A stretch of 64,000 nt of DNA, taken from assembly GCF_021869535.1 (NCBI RefSeq), contig NW_026262701.1, positions 1,193,501-1,257,500 of the forward strand. Direction: 5' to 3'. Shown in pieces: positions 12,870-24,619 of the stretch. Position 1 is the stretch's first letter; each line of letters starts with the position of its first letter. The translations under genes were made by a program, and so were the position numbers. Under the pieces are notes generated by a model, which searched no databases, was not told the origin of the DNA, and was given only the letters and a program-made list of their open reading frames with translations. The DNA is from Mytilus californianus (Eukaryota > Mollusca > Bivalvia > Mytilida > Mytilidae).

Positions 12870-13593
12870 AGGATAAACTGCTTACATTTCAGAGCACGCG
12901 AGTTTAACTCTGTTTTTCGTCGGGATTCGTGTTTCGTATTGTTAAGCTTCTATGTGATGTTTTGAAGGTTTTGCTTTTCAATTCGTCATTTTTTTTTGCT
13001 ATCATGTTGTTTGGTTGTTTTTACTAAGGATTTTCAATTGCCCTTTTTGTATCTTTACTGTGTTTTTTGAAATGAGAATTCACATTTTTGCAAATAATTA
13101 AAAATTGGTTAGTCGATATATTAGTCTCAATTAACAGGCAAATGGTGTGCCATCTTAGGAAACATCATATTATTTAAAAAAATATTTAGTCAATATTATG
13201 TAAATTCGATCTCAACCAAACTGTGTTTAAATACAGTCCATTGGTCATCTAATAACTGGAGACCTTGGCATCGTAAACTATGAACAACTTAGGGAGTGAT
13301 TATCCAAAAGCCAAAAATATAGAATTCCCCATTTTCATTGAAAAGTTAATAACTTTCTGCCGTCCAAAACCACTTTATATAATCAAATTTATCATTTCAA
13401 CATATTAAACGGAGATATCTATCTTAAAAAAATGTTACAACGAGTTAAGCACGAACCGTTGTTAAAGTCACATCATTAAAAGAAATAATCCGAATAATGT
13501 ATAAGATAAGTTGAATACGAAATAAAACAGCGGTTAATTTTTTATTTTAAATTGCGACAGAAATTCTTTCAGATTTTGTATATTAAATGAATA

Positions 13594-13820
13594 TGAGCCA
13601 GTCCATGCGAAAACGTACAACAAGTGTTTTTGATAAACTTTACAGGACACTTTGTTAAAGTTCGTTAACATATTTTTGAAAAACAATTTTATCTGTAAAA
13701 ATTGGTTTAAATGTAAACATTCATAAAATTGTCAATTCTGTCTGGAATTTGTCAGTTAAAACGGTAAAAGACGTAACAATATCTGAATGTATGACTTCGG
13801 CAAGTGTTAAATCATTTGTT
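13594..13820. mobile_element. TIR element, left-end remnant, second copy
   Basis: Exact 1,834-bp offset copy of the remnant at 11,760, with the same truncation point. Confidence 0.8.
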
Positions 13821-14319
13821 AATTAAAGATGAATTCGGCTTGCTAAATGTCCCCTATATTTAATATGAAGTTTGGCAAATGTCTGAATTGATAGTTACAA
13901 ATGTCGGGGTAATGCGTTCAATGTTTCTTTGTATATTAAAATTGACTGCATTTATATCTCATGAATCGTATTTATATTTAAAGATTCGAAAAAAAACAGT
14001 ATAACAAAGAACTTTAAACCGGTCAAATTCTTATTATTCTTAAAACATCCTTGACAAAAACAATTAGAGTATAATGTTTTGCTTAATCGATTAATGATTC
14101 ACATCGATAAACTATGGCTGCCTTTGTTTGACAAGTTTTGATTTGACCGACCCATATGGCACATTGTGAAGGGCATTACAAATATCGCCGAGATAAAGAT
14201 CTTATCAGCAATGACCTGAGATAATATACTCAATAGTCAAATTTACGTTAATAAAAATATATTGTGTTTGTCTTAGTAAATCATCCAATTAAGCAACATT
14301 TAACGGACACGATCATGAT

Positions 14320-14703
14320 TTGGTTACCCATAATACAATTTCTGTCACAAATATGTCTATTGATTTTTATTTTAATCCTTGTCGTGAAAAGGACGGCCAT
14401 TTGATATTGTGGTTGGAGCAGGACAGGAAATTTTTTTCTGACGGAATATTTATTTTCCCTTTTGGACACAGTCATATCATGCATTTTATGGGGAAAATAT
14501 TCTTCGTTCTGGTTTGGCCAAGTTTACTTATTTTCTTACCAGGCCAGATTATTCTTTTTCCAAAGCCTTGTGCACCCACAGAAATCAAACGGTCGTCCCT
14601 TTATCACAATTCCATCCGCTTTCCCTCAGATGTGACATTTACAAACAACGACGTATTAAAGAATCTTCACTTGCCTGATCAATATGATGGACGTCACTTG
14701 TGA
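14320..14703 (+). other. Array ORF, 127 codons, third copy
   Basis: Same frame as 10,652 and 12,486, with several substitutions (for example VRDG to EKDG). No recognised domain. Confidence 0.3.
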
Positions 14704-15146
14704 AGGATAAACTGACACTTCAGAGAACCCGAATTTATTTCTGTTTTTCGTCGGGATTCGTGTTTTGTATTGTTAAGCTTCTATGTGATGTTTCAAAGGT
14801 TTTGCTTTTCAATTCGTCATTGTTTTTTGCTATCATGTTGTTTGGTTGTTTTTACTTAGGATTAATTATCCAAAAGCCAGAAATATAGAATTCCCCATTG
14901 TCAATGTTTCTGTCGTCCAAAACCACTTTATATAATCAAATTTATCATTTCAACATATTACACGGAGATATCTATCTTAAAAAAAACTAACAACGATTTC
15001 AGCACTAACCGCTGTTAAAGTCACATCATTAAAAGAAATAATCCGAAAAATGTATAAGATAAGTTGAAGACGAAATAAAACAGCGGTTAATTTTTTATTT
15101 TAAATTGCGACAGAAATTCTTTCAGATTTTGTATCTTTAATGAATA

Positions 15147-16070
15147 TGAGCCAGTCCATGCGAAAACGTACAACAAGTGTTTTTGATAAACATTACGGGA
15201 CACGTTGTTAAAGTTCGTTAAAATATTTTTGAAAAACGATTTTATCCGTCAAAATTGGTATTAATGTAAACATTCATAAAATTGTCAATTCTGTCTCGAA
15301 TTTGTCAGTTAAAACGGAATAAGACGTAAAAATATCTGAATTTATGACTTAGGTAAGTGTTAAATCATTTATTTTCCGGCACAATGCGATACTGAGGCAA
15401 AATTCAACCATTGACGACACTAGAGACATGATAGAGCGAAAAGGTCAACAATTTTCATCATCTCTAACTATGCATAAAGAAAGAAAGACAACAGTTAAAC
15501 TTAACGGAAAATGCACAAATTTTGTCATGTAGTGTTTTTGAAATTGAAATTCAAGTTAAGTTAAGTATTTTGCTATTTTATAAATCAACCGTCCTTGGTG
15601 TTTATACATCCCGCCATTGTGTTATTGTGCTATGGTCATTTTTTATCATTGTCTTTCATTCTTTCTTATATACTTTGTTTAAAGTGTCTATATACCATTT
15701 TATTTTTTCTTTGATGAAATAGTTATTTGTTTTTATATATTGATTGAGATGTTAACACAATGTTGACTGCTGTACACAAATTTTTGACGATTTTACATAT
15801 TATGTCTGTTTGTTTTGCTCACACATTGTTGTCAATATAATGGAATTCTATGGGACTGTCATAGAAGTGAGAGGTTACGCTAGCTATGAGACCAGGTTTA
15901 ATTCACCATTTTCTACATAAGGAAAAGCCTTTACCAAGTCAGGAATATGACAGTTGTTTTTCATCGGTTTGATGAGTTTGAGCTTTTGATTTTGCCATTT
16001 GATAAAAGACTTTCCGTTTTGAATTTTCGTTGGAGTTCAGTATTTTTGCTATTTTACTTTTCTTTTTACT
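15147..16070. mobile_element. TIR element, right-truncated, with family A tail
   Basis: Left terminus TGAGCCAGTCC after TA at 15,145-15,146. The family A tail inside (about 15,595-16,070) ends in 'TTTGCTATTTTAC'. The right inverted terminus is absent. Confidence 0.75.
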
Positions 16071-18290
16071 GTTTATTTTTTTTATTTTGTTTTGCAATGC
16101 GATTGTTTTTCTCCGACTTGTAGATATTTGAATTTTCGTTTGATATTTTTCAGACTCCTTCAAACAATTAAGAGCAGTTAAAGCATGACATGTGTATACT
16201 GCCAACACAAAATCATTGATAGAATAGCTTATTCATATGACAGGACTTAATTATGACTGTCAATGAATATTGAATTTTCCTGAATAGCATTTTAACATTT
16301 TATTAATTAGTCAGAATCTGTATCTTCTACTGCGAGCCTCCTCCTCTTGTTTGCTTTCTGAAGAAGAAAAGAAATACATATACTTTAAAGCCGATATTAA
16401 GTCAAACTGATTTTTTTTCAAACATTGTGACAAAAATTCTATTATAATAATTTATAGATTACAGGTATGCCGTTATTTTGATTATGATATGGATTCAGGA
16501 AACAGAACTATGTCAAAAAACGTTCTAACTAAATAAATAATTCAAGTGAAAAAATACAAAGTCAAATCTAAATCAAAGTGACACTTAACATATTAAACAT
16601 TTTATGCATATATATCTGCGAATTTCAAATCCGATGTAGCATAAAGGATGGCTATTATGTTACTAACTTAAAGTAATTCATTCTGGGCTATCAAATGGTA
16701 GAATGCATTTTGTCCCTTCTCCATTTCTATGCATTTTGTAGCCAGAATATTTTCAATGATTACTACTATTCATTTTGCACTCTGATTTAATTTGTCTTCT
16801 GTAGTACTCAAATACCTGACCTATAAATTTATATGAGAATGTAAAATTGAATATTAAAAAGAAAATCTACTTCAAGTAGTTCATACACGAATCTGTCTTC
16901 AAATTTGTATAGACTTTTCCGTTTAGAAATATCCTAAAGTTTTTCCGCCTTTTTTTCACATATACATGCCGTTTCATTTTGTTTTATATATAACTGTTGA
17001 TGAAGTTCACTTTTTCATGATTTCGTAATGTTGAATTATAAAACGGCATACATATAATTTAAAGAAGTAGCGTCTTCAGCTTTTTGTGATATTAACTCCT
17101 AAAACATGTACACACTATTCAAATACAGATTTTATTTTGCTAAAGTTTTGCAGAGGACAAAAAACAAGATTCAGTCGAGTCCGTATACATGGTATATCAA
17201 TTACGAATTTTTCAAATTACAACTTACATGTTTCTTTCTCTTTGTTTCTTTCTATTTGAACTCTGATTTTCTCTTTTGATTTTCTTTGTTATCACTGCTT
17301 TCGGAAGTTAAAAATAGACGACAGGAAATAACCTCAAAAGTGACCATCCCATTACATATAAATTTTCTATAAACTTAATTACCATAGCAACTAGCTTTGA
17401 AATGTGTCCAACCTTATCAGAATGTGTTTGGTTAACAGAATGGATGTATCAAATATCACTCTGTTTATAATTGCTTATTATGTTTCATAAATTAAAGTTG
17501 AACGAAAAAAGTTGTAATAATACATGATTGAAATGTTCATCAAAGGTTAAAATTATCAAGGAGGTTATCTCATATAACTATAAAAATGAGGAGATATTCA
17601 TGTTAATGTGATATCTAAGAAATATTTCTTTTTCATATCAAACACTTGTTTCACTCAAATATTACTACAAACATTTGATATATATTTCTGTCATACATCT
17701 TACAAATATCGATAAGACATATTATGTTAAAATGTCTATAAAATAGCCTTCAACTAATATTTTCTAAATAAATCGAAAAATATATTGTTATGACGTTATT
17801 AAAATATTCATTAGATATTACCAGCTTATATTTTTAATTAGGACAAAAAAATTATTTAGATGTTACATCAAAAAGATATTTTATTATACATCAAACCTAT
17901 GCTTTACGCAGATATTAATCAAAAATGTTTTATAAACATTTCTTTTACACATCTTACAAATATATATTATAATTATAATATAAAAATGTACATCAGATAT
18001 TGTTTGAATATTGTAAAAAAATATCTCATCGACATATAACTGTTCTCATTTATAAAAGTGTCTATTAAACGTTTAAAAAACTTCACTAAAAATATTTTTC
18101 TTTATTATAAAAATAAATTTACAAAAAATGTTTTTATATTGGCAATCAAACATTGGGATGAAATGTTATTGGTAAAATATCATTCACACCTAATTTCTGA
18201 TGTAAACAAAATGTCTTTAAAATATTTTTTCGAAAATATTTCTGATAAACATATATATAACCAATAGTCAATAATATCACGAAAATATTT
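16071..18290. other. Non-repetitive AT-rich stretch with two exon-like pieces
   Basis: No recognised gene. Two minus-strand segments look exon-like. Bases 17,228-17,294 are bounded by AG and a perfect GTAAG donor. Bases 16,307-16,357 follow a pyrimidine-rich AG, with an AATAAA a few bases past a TAA. Only one frame joins them, giving a short lysine/arginine-rich end. A minus-strand open frame at 15,939-16,208 is also basic and low-complexity. Bases 17,500-18,250 are very AT-rich with degenerate short repeats ('ACATCTTACAAATAT' near 17,695 and 17,950). Confidence 0.3.
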
Positions 18291-18305
18291 TGTGTTAGCT
18301 GGGGT

Positions 18306-19265
18306 CTTACCTTGTTTGTATTGGATACCTAAGCTTCACAAAATTCCGTACAAACAACGGTACATTGTGGGCTCATTTACATGTTCTACAAAGAAATTGT
18401 CCATTAGAATGACAAAAATTCTGTCCGCAGTGAAATAAGGTCTTCATAAATACTGTGAAACTGTATACTCGTGTAGTGGTATGAACCATATGTGGATTCT
18501 AAAAAACTCTAAAGAGCTTCTGGATAAATTCGAATCTCGATCTTTTTCTGAAATCAATTCTATCAAATCCTTTGATTTTTCAACCATTTATACGACCATT
18601 TCCTAGGTGAAATTGAAAAATCGTCTAAAAAAATAATCCATTATGCTTTTCAATATAAACATGGTAGTATTAAGACATAATAACTTTTCATACCAAATCC
18701 AGTGTGCTGTTTTATTACGAATTTTGATCTAAATATAAATTTATTGCTTTGGGATACCATACGGCATATTTTGTTGATAGTAAAAAAAAGGGGGGATGTT
18801 TAAGATATGTTCTTTCCATCAACAATCAAAACTTTTCTGATTGGGTTCCATTAATATACCTTCCACAACTTCAAATAAATGAAACAACAGACACAGCTTC
18901 ATCTGCCTTATTTTGAGACTTATACCTCGAATTTGACACAAGCGGTCAAGCTTTGACAAATGAAACGATTTTAACATTGAAATAATAAATTTGTCCCACC
19001 TTAGCAGCAATAAACCAACTTCACCTGCGTATGGGATATACATTTCCCAACTCATTCGGTATCCAAGATCTTGCAGCTGCTACTCAGACTTTATAAAACG
19101 TCACCAGTGTGTGAACAGAAAGTTTATGAACCAGGGGTATGTCAAAGAACGTTTCGTCCTTTTTCTAAAAAAGTTTATCGGAAGTTACAAAGACCTTGTT
19201 GGTGAATATTTCGTATCAACTTCACAAATAATACAAATAATACATGATGGTCTTGACGTATAGAT
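18306..19265 (+). pseudogene. Decayed reverse transcriptase, family A, best copy
   Basis: Retroelement RT relic readable across three frames. LPCLYWIPKLHK (from 18,306) is the conserved 'LPKxHK' block, followed by GMNHMWILKNSKELL and the motif A region SFDFSTIYTTIS (about 18,570). After a gap come VLSINNQNFSDW, ETTDTASSA and LYLEFDTSG (18,810-18,950). The end is an open frame from 18,991 with PAYGIYISQLIRY and NQGYVKERFVLFLKKFIG. The catalytic DD box is lost in a deletion near 18,790. The relic ends at a TAG and runs directly into the 3' tail, which links many anonymous repeats in this window to one RT family. Confidence 0.85.
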
Positions 19266-19828
19266 TCTAGGTACTGACGTTGTGTATCATCCTAATTACG
19301 TGTTAAAGTATTCTTTTTATTTGTCTTTTTATACTTTTAACCTTTACTGTGTAGTTCATTTGGGTAATATCCTTTTAACTCGGCTTGGTATTCATACATC
19401 CTGTTATTGTGCTATGGCCATTTTTGTATTCTTGTCTTTCATTTTTGCTTATGTGCTTTGTCTATAGAGCGTTTATATGCCATTTTGTTTTTCTTTGTTG
19501 ACATAGTTGTTTGCTTTTATAGTGAATAAGATTATAACACATTGTTGACTGCTATACTCAATTTTTTTACATTTTTACCTATAAAGTATGTTTTGCTAAC
19601 ACAATATAATGGAATTTATGCGACTGTCAAACAAGTGAGAGGTTTAGCTAGTTAAAAAAACAGGTTTAGTCCACCATTTTCTACAAAAGAAAATGCCTGT
19701 ACCAAGACAGGAATAGGACAGTTGTTTTCCATTCCTTTGATGTGTTTGAGCCTTTGATTTTGCCATTTAATAAGGGACTTTCCGTTTTAAATTTTCCTTG
19801 GAGTTCGGTATTTTTGTTATTTTACTTT
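19266..19828 (+). repeat. Family A 3' tail (reference copy)
   Basis: Untranslated tail contiguous with the RT relic. Landmarks are 'CATTTTGTTTTTCTTTGTTG', 'TCCACCATTTTCTAC', 'TTTGAGCCTTTGATTTTGCC' and the end 'GTTATTTTACTT'. Related tails lie at 5.4, 8.8, 15.6, 32.4, 33.6, 37.8, 43.7, 51.3 and 58.7 kb. Confidence 0.85.
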
Positions 19829-20226
19829 GGAAGGCGACCAGATTTCATGATATATTTAACAAATTGACAGTCTTAATCCTAGAAAGTTTCCTTATTTAAC
19901 AATGTTTTAGGATTTTAATGAAGTAACATGAAAGTCGTTGAATCTCATTAATTTGCTGTTAATATAGAGGGTCGTAGTGTTCAAGACGGGAGACTAGACG
20001 AGTGCATTCAGGGAGAACAAAACATCATTTCAGAGGTTATTTCATTTCATTATAAATTCATTGTGCTGTTATTTCACGAATTTCATCGAGTAAGCTAAAC
20101 CACAGTCTATTTATGAAATTAAGGAAGCATTTAAAAATCAAAAAACTTATTGCACTGTTAGTAATCAGTAATATTAGTAAATAAATTAAGTTTGATATAT
20201 AAGTAAACTTGACAAAAATAACCATT

Positions 20227-20232
20227 TTTATT
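20227..20232 (-). terminator. Candidate polyadenylation signal of the GIMAP gene
   Basis: AATAAA on the minus strand, about 160 bases past the present stop and about 60 past the stop of the out-of-frame coiled-coil tail. The position suits either end. Confidence 0.45.
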
Positions 20233-20294
20233 AAAATTAATATCATTTACACTTTTAAATTTGATATTGGACTCTAATAAATTTATCTATTTCA

Positions 20295-20396
20295 TTACAA
20301 AATGGAGCATAAATCCTGATTCAGTTCTTTGATCTTCTTCTCCAAAGCGTTTTTTAATTTATCTATTTGATTTATTCGAATTTTGTTTTCTTCTAG
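20295..20396 (-). pseudogene. Out-of-frame coiled-coil tail of the GIMAP gene
   Basis: In the frame next to the GIMAP ORF, starting within its last codons, 33 codons stay open to a TAA at 20,295-20,297. They begin LEENKIRINQIDKLKNALEK and continue with a KIKEL heptad pattern typical of a coiled coil. GIMAP proteins often carry coiled coil after the GTPase domain, so this is probably the original C-terminus, separated by a one-base loss near 'TATTACTAG'. A sequencing or assembly error could give the same picture. Confidence 0.6.
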
Positions 20397-21813
20397 TAAT
20401 AAGAAGTATTCATGGGAAAATAACCATCCATAGTTGATATTTCATCAGCGACTTCCTGTGCATATGTTTGCTGTTCGTGTGGTGATGCTAAGTTTTCTAA
20501 AGCTACAATACGTTTACCACATCTTTCATATAGTTGTTGAACCTCTTCTACAGCCATTTTGTCGATGAATTCATGAATATCCATTCGATTTCCCTTTACG
20601 TCTCTTATCTCATTTTTTCTGACCATTACAATCATTGTGTGATCTAGAAAATTAGTGTTTCCAAATAAATTTCTAAGATCTTTTATTGCTTCTTTTTCTT
20701 CATCTGTTACTATGTTTGGCGAAAGAACAATTATAAACGCATGAGGTCCTGGCGATAGAAATCCAATACTTTTAGTAACTTCTGTTATGACTGCCTTCTG
20801 CTTCGTATTTAATATTCCAGGCGTATCAACAACTCTTATCGTCTTTCCAGATGGAAGCTTGCCAGTACCTTCATTAGTTTCTGTTGTCACTGATTCTCCT
20901 GAAGGAAGCAACACAAAACAATTATAACCAACCAGAGTGTTTCCAAAAGCACTTTTCCCGCATCCTGTTTTTCCAATTAGTGCAACTCTTATTCTGAAAT
21001 AAATCAATCATACTACGTTATTTTACCGAGAAACATACATCTTTCCTTGAATAAGTGATATATTGCGTACATTGTATTGTGCACTATAAACAACACTTCA
21101 TGTTGGTGAATCAGTCATAATGACATCTTTTACAGATGTAACAAAAAGTTCCTAGTTTGACTCTGTGTAACAGTAATCTTTTTTAAACTGCATATTATAG
21201 TAAACGATATGAAATTACTATCCCTTAAAAAAGAGAAAAAGACAATAAGGTACAGGAAAAGTTAGGAATAGTTAAAATGTAAAAAAAACACCTTTAAGAA
21301 TATAAAATTGAGAATGGAAATGGGGAATGTGTCAAAGAGACAACAACCCGACCATAGAACAGACAACAGCAGAAGGTCACTAACAGGTCTTCAATGCAGC
21401 GAGAAATTTCCGCACCCGGAGGTGTCCTTCAGCTGGCCCCTAAACAAATATATATACAATTTTAGTGATAATGAACGCCATACTAAACTCCAAATTGTAC
21501 ACAAGAAACTAAAATTAAAAATAATACAAGACTAACAAAGGCTAGAGGCTCCTGACTTGGGACAGGCGCAAAAATGCGGCGGGGTTAAACATGTTTATGA
21601 GATCTCAACCCTCCCCCTATACCTCTAGCCAATGTAGAAAAGTAAACGCATAACAATACGCACATTAAAATTCAGTTCAAGAGAAGTCCGAGTCTGATGT
21701 CGTATGATTGCAATAGACTATCTTTTAATCACTTTGTTAACAAAAAAAGTAATGTTATGATTGTTGAATTATTGCATTTAAACTTACGCATGCGGATCTC
21801 TTTCTTCTGCCAT
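20393..21813 (-). CDS. GIMAP / AIG1-type GTPase, two exons
   Basis: GTP-binding protein of the immune-associated nucleotide-binding family; bivalves have many, and roles in immune and cell-survival responses are proposed from the family. Exon 1 is 21,788-21,813 (ATG at 21,813, donor GTAAGT). Exon 2 is 20,393-20,993 (acceptor TTTATTTCAG). Splicing joins GC+A in frame and gives about 208 residues. Visible motifs are the P-loop GKTGCGKS (16-23), the G3 box DTPG (65-68) and the AIG1 conserved box LSPGPHAFIIVL (88-99). The G4 position reads VRKNE (133-137) where TRKD-like residues are usual, so nucleotide specificity may be altered. The protein stops right after the GTPase domain, and a coiled-coil tail follows one frame over. 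It may be a recently damaged gene or contain one base error. The 794-base intron holds a family B retroelement tail. Confidence 0.85.
21300..21720 (-). repeat. Family B 3' tail in the GIMAP intron
   Basis: Reverse-oriented copy containing, on the plus strand, 'GTGTCAAAGAGACAACAACC' and 'GGCTCCTGACTTGGGACAGG'. It matches 23.62-24.02 kb and, inverted, 33.2-33.6 and 45.8-46.2 kb. It runs in the same sense as the GIMAP gene and lies wholly inside the intron. Confidence 0.85.
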
Positions 21814-21850
21814 TTTATAGAAACACAACTTGCTTGACTACATTGTTGCC

Positions 21851-21858
21851 TTATATAT
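21851..21858 (-). promoter_or_regulatory. Candidate TATA box of the GIMAP gene
   Basis: TATATAAG on the minus strand, ending 38 bases upstream of the ATG. The usual spacing would put the start of transcription about 10-15 bases before the ATG, a very short leader. No other core element is evident. Confidence 0.45.
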
Positions 21859-23189
21859 GTCAACATTTAAATCAGGTGCACGATGAACTACAGTTTTATT
21901 GAATAATGTAAAATTCGCTAAACGAATATAAATGTGCCTGCTATTTATTATATAAATTGTGCTTTACAACAGAATATGTCACATGATCAGTAAAAAAACC
22001 ATGAACAATTGTCTAGTTTTTCCCAGATGGTCATCTGCAAGAACAACAAGGTTTAGGCAACTAAATCAGAGTAGTTTGAATATGAATTTTCATGTCCATA
22101 ACATACCATAACCTCATCCACAGTATGTATACAAAAACATGTTGACGAACTTTTCTTTCTCCTTAGGACATTAAGACAAGATACTTGTTTTTTAATCAGA
22201 TTATTTTTTGTAAGCCATTCATAGCTGGCTATAGTGAAATGATTTTGCTCATTGCTGAAGGCCGTATGGTGACCTACATTGCATACATTGCTCTGGTGGA
22301 TAGTTGGCATTCATAAAAAAATGTTGTTATTGTTATATTGTCATGTTACACAAAACTCAAATTAAACATATTCTAGACGTTTGTTATTTTTTTCCAATTC
22401 CAAGATAAATTTGAGAGATGATTTCCATCTCATATCAGAAACGATAAATTCATAGAACTTATGTTGAAAAAGTAACGCAATAGATGCAATAACCCAAATA
22501 TAGCATCTCTGCTACTTCAGGTTATGTTGAAATATGTATTTGGTAGTTTAATTTTACTGGTTTGTTTCTGTTTGTCCAGCTAGTCTCTTAAAAATCTAGT
22601 TGTGTACTCAAAGAAACTTATCTTATTTGAAACCAATACAACGTTTATCTATACATAAAGATGTATTATTTGTTTTCTTTAAATATTGAAAGAAGGTTTC
22701 GTCTCACTTGCTAGGTCTTAATACCCAGTGTGAGCTTTGTCTCCATATAAAAAAAAATCCTCTGCTTTCTATGATGAGTTTATTGTTATCTGAAAAACAA
22801 CAAAATAATCTGACACTACTTGGTATTAATATAAGTAAAAAAGATGGCTATCACTGAAATATTTGTTATTTTTTTAATATTAATTTGTTTATATCAATGT
22901 TTATATTATATTTGACATATTCGTTTATTATAACTTGTTGGAGTAAATCATTTAGTAAATCTTACATCTTATAAAAGTGAGTGAACTTCATCAATTTCAT
23001 CATGTAACTATGTTGTTCGCCAACTGTAATTGTTTGTTTGTATTGTAGGATTGTTGTCTCGATGACGGTTCACGAGGTAAACAACATCTACTATTGCTTA
23101 TATTTGAAGATTACGTCATTGATGATTGATAAAATGTGACTGTCTATTTAATAAGTGTTGATTTAAATATAACTATCCTGAAGTAAAAA
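21859..23189. other. No gene seen; small family C scrap
   Basis: About 1.3 kb upstream of the GIMAP gene. Bases 22,245-22,310 are a family C fragment ('GAAGGCCGTATGGTGACCTA'), so the minus-strand open frame at 22,053-22,310 is not taken as a gene. The remainder is AT-rich with nothing recognised. Confidence 0.5.
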
Positions 23190-23600
23190 TTAGGTTATCT
23201 GGAAACCTACAAGTTCGGCAAACTAAAAATCTTTAAAAATAAAAAAGAGATAAAATAAGTAATGTAACAACAAACTTTTAAAGAAATAATTACACAATAT
23301 TGAGCGTTTGATAAAGTATCAAGTTGCTGTTTCCTTCACATTTGAGTTTAACACAATATGACAGGGATAACCAGTTGAACAAAAAAACTTTAAATTCGGT
23401 CAAAATCTTAAAATTTCTTTTATAAAAAACTTTATAATTTTAATGTTTTGACAAGTGTTGACATGATTAACCCTTTTTAGATAAAACATATTTAATTCAT
23501 GTCACTGAAAATATTTCAATTGTGTTGTTGGTCAAATTTATGATTGGATAAAACATAGCATTTAAGTTTTTTCAACTCACAAATTATAAGTAAAAGTATT
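23190..23600. repeat. Diverged copy of array-unit sequence
   Basis: 'GGTTATCTGGAAAC', 'AAGTTCGGCAAA' and 'TTGAGCGTTTGATAAAG' occur in the same order as at 6,555-6,700 and 9,960-10,090. It shows the array unit derives from a dispersed family. Further diverged copies are at about 44.5 and 46.2 kb. Confidence 0.6.
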
Positions 23601-23619
23601 TCAGTTATGATGGAATATA

Positions 23620-24020
23620 GGATGGAAACGGGGAATGTGTCAAAGAGACAACAACCCGAACAGAGAGTAGAAAAAAAGCCCAAGGTCACCAATGGGTCTT
23701 CAACAAAGCGAGAAAATTCAGCACCTGGAGGCGTGCTTCAGTTGGCATCCAAACACTAATGTATACTAGTTCAGCGAAATGTACGCCACACTAAACTGCA
23801 AAATATACAAATGAACTAAAAATTTAAAAACACACAAGACTAACAAAGGCTAGAGGTTCCTGTATTGGAAAAGGCGCAACACTGCTGCGGGATTAAAAAC
23901 GGTTTTGTGAGTTCTCAACCCTCCCTTTTACCTCTAGTCAATGTGGAATAAACAAACACACAGAATACGCACAAAAAACTCAATTTAAAGAAGTCCGAGT
24001 TCGATGTAAGAATAGGTAAC
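23620..24020 (-). repeat. Family B 3' tail
   Basis: Same orientation and landmarks as the GIMAP intron copy. It ends on the plus strand near 'AAGAAGTCCGAGTTCGATG'. Confidence 0.85.
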
Positions 24021-24619
24021 AGACAAAACTAAGAAAAACGAAAATGATCAACATAAATTAACAAAATACTTCTAGCAGTTAGTGACATACCAGCTCCAAA
24101 CCTCATTTATACTGATATATCCTCATCACATAATAATCAACCACAATCCATTCTGTTAGGATTTTAGTACAATACCATCATAGATTCTACGAGAAGAACA
24201 TAAGCCGTATCGAGCTAACAATTTATTTTTGAATAAATGTGTCTACTTCCTATGCAAACCAAATAGTATTACATCCAGTATTTATGAATTTAAATTGCTT
24301 GTTTTCTTTTTGATAATGCCATTGTTAATCGTCAAATAAATGTCGGTATGAAAATCTTTAGTAATTTCTAGAGAATTTTGCGGTCGTAACCTGTATGAAA
24401 GTTTAATTTGAGCATGGAAAATCTAACGAATTTGGCTATTTTTTTCTGTTCTTCTTAGTTAAAATAGCTCATAAGGGTTCTATGTATTTCTACACCCCTG
24501 GTATGACATTTATATCTCTGTGGAAAAGAGTTATTTTCATTTACTAGCATCGAGTCGATATTACTGCCTGTGGATGACTATAAGTAAGCCTTGGTTTCAG
24601 CAAATTAGTAGTCAGTACT
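24021..24619. other. No gene seen
   Basis: About 600 bases of AT-rich sequence with only short, unsupported open frames and no repeat I can pair within the window. Confidence 0.4.

Larger units (their letters stand above)
12471..14304. repeat. Array unit 5 (1,834 bp)
   Basis: Nearly identical to unit 4, with only scattered single-base differences, for example GTGACATTT to GTGAAATTT in the ORF. It carries the same internal deletion junction at about 13,820. Confidence 0.9.
14305..16070. repeat. Array unit 6, last and truncated
   Basis: Carries the ORF block, then loses about 260-280 bp near 14,866 relative to unit 4. It regains the TIR element without the 1.58-kb deletion and stops inside the family A tail at about 16,070. 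Because it lacks that deletion, it was not copied simply from unit 5. Confidence 0.8.

Noticed and set aside
1480-16070. Array as a tandem gene cluster
   Set aside because: The shared ORF changes frame between units, no unit has a recognisable protein, and the units contain transposon parts; better explained as repeat DNA.
18058-18267. 69-codon lysine/asparagine-rich open frame
   Set aside because: Very AT-rich DNA directly before the RT relic; low complexity and no homology I recognise.
22053-22310. 85-codon minus-strand open frame
   Set aside because: Its first third is a family C repeat fragment; the rest shows no domain.
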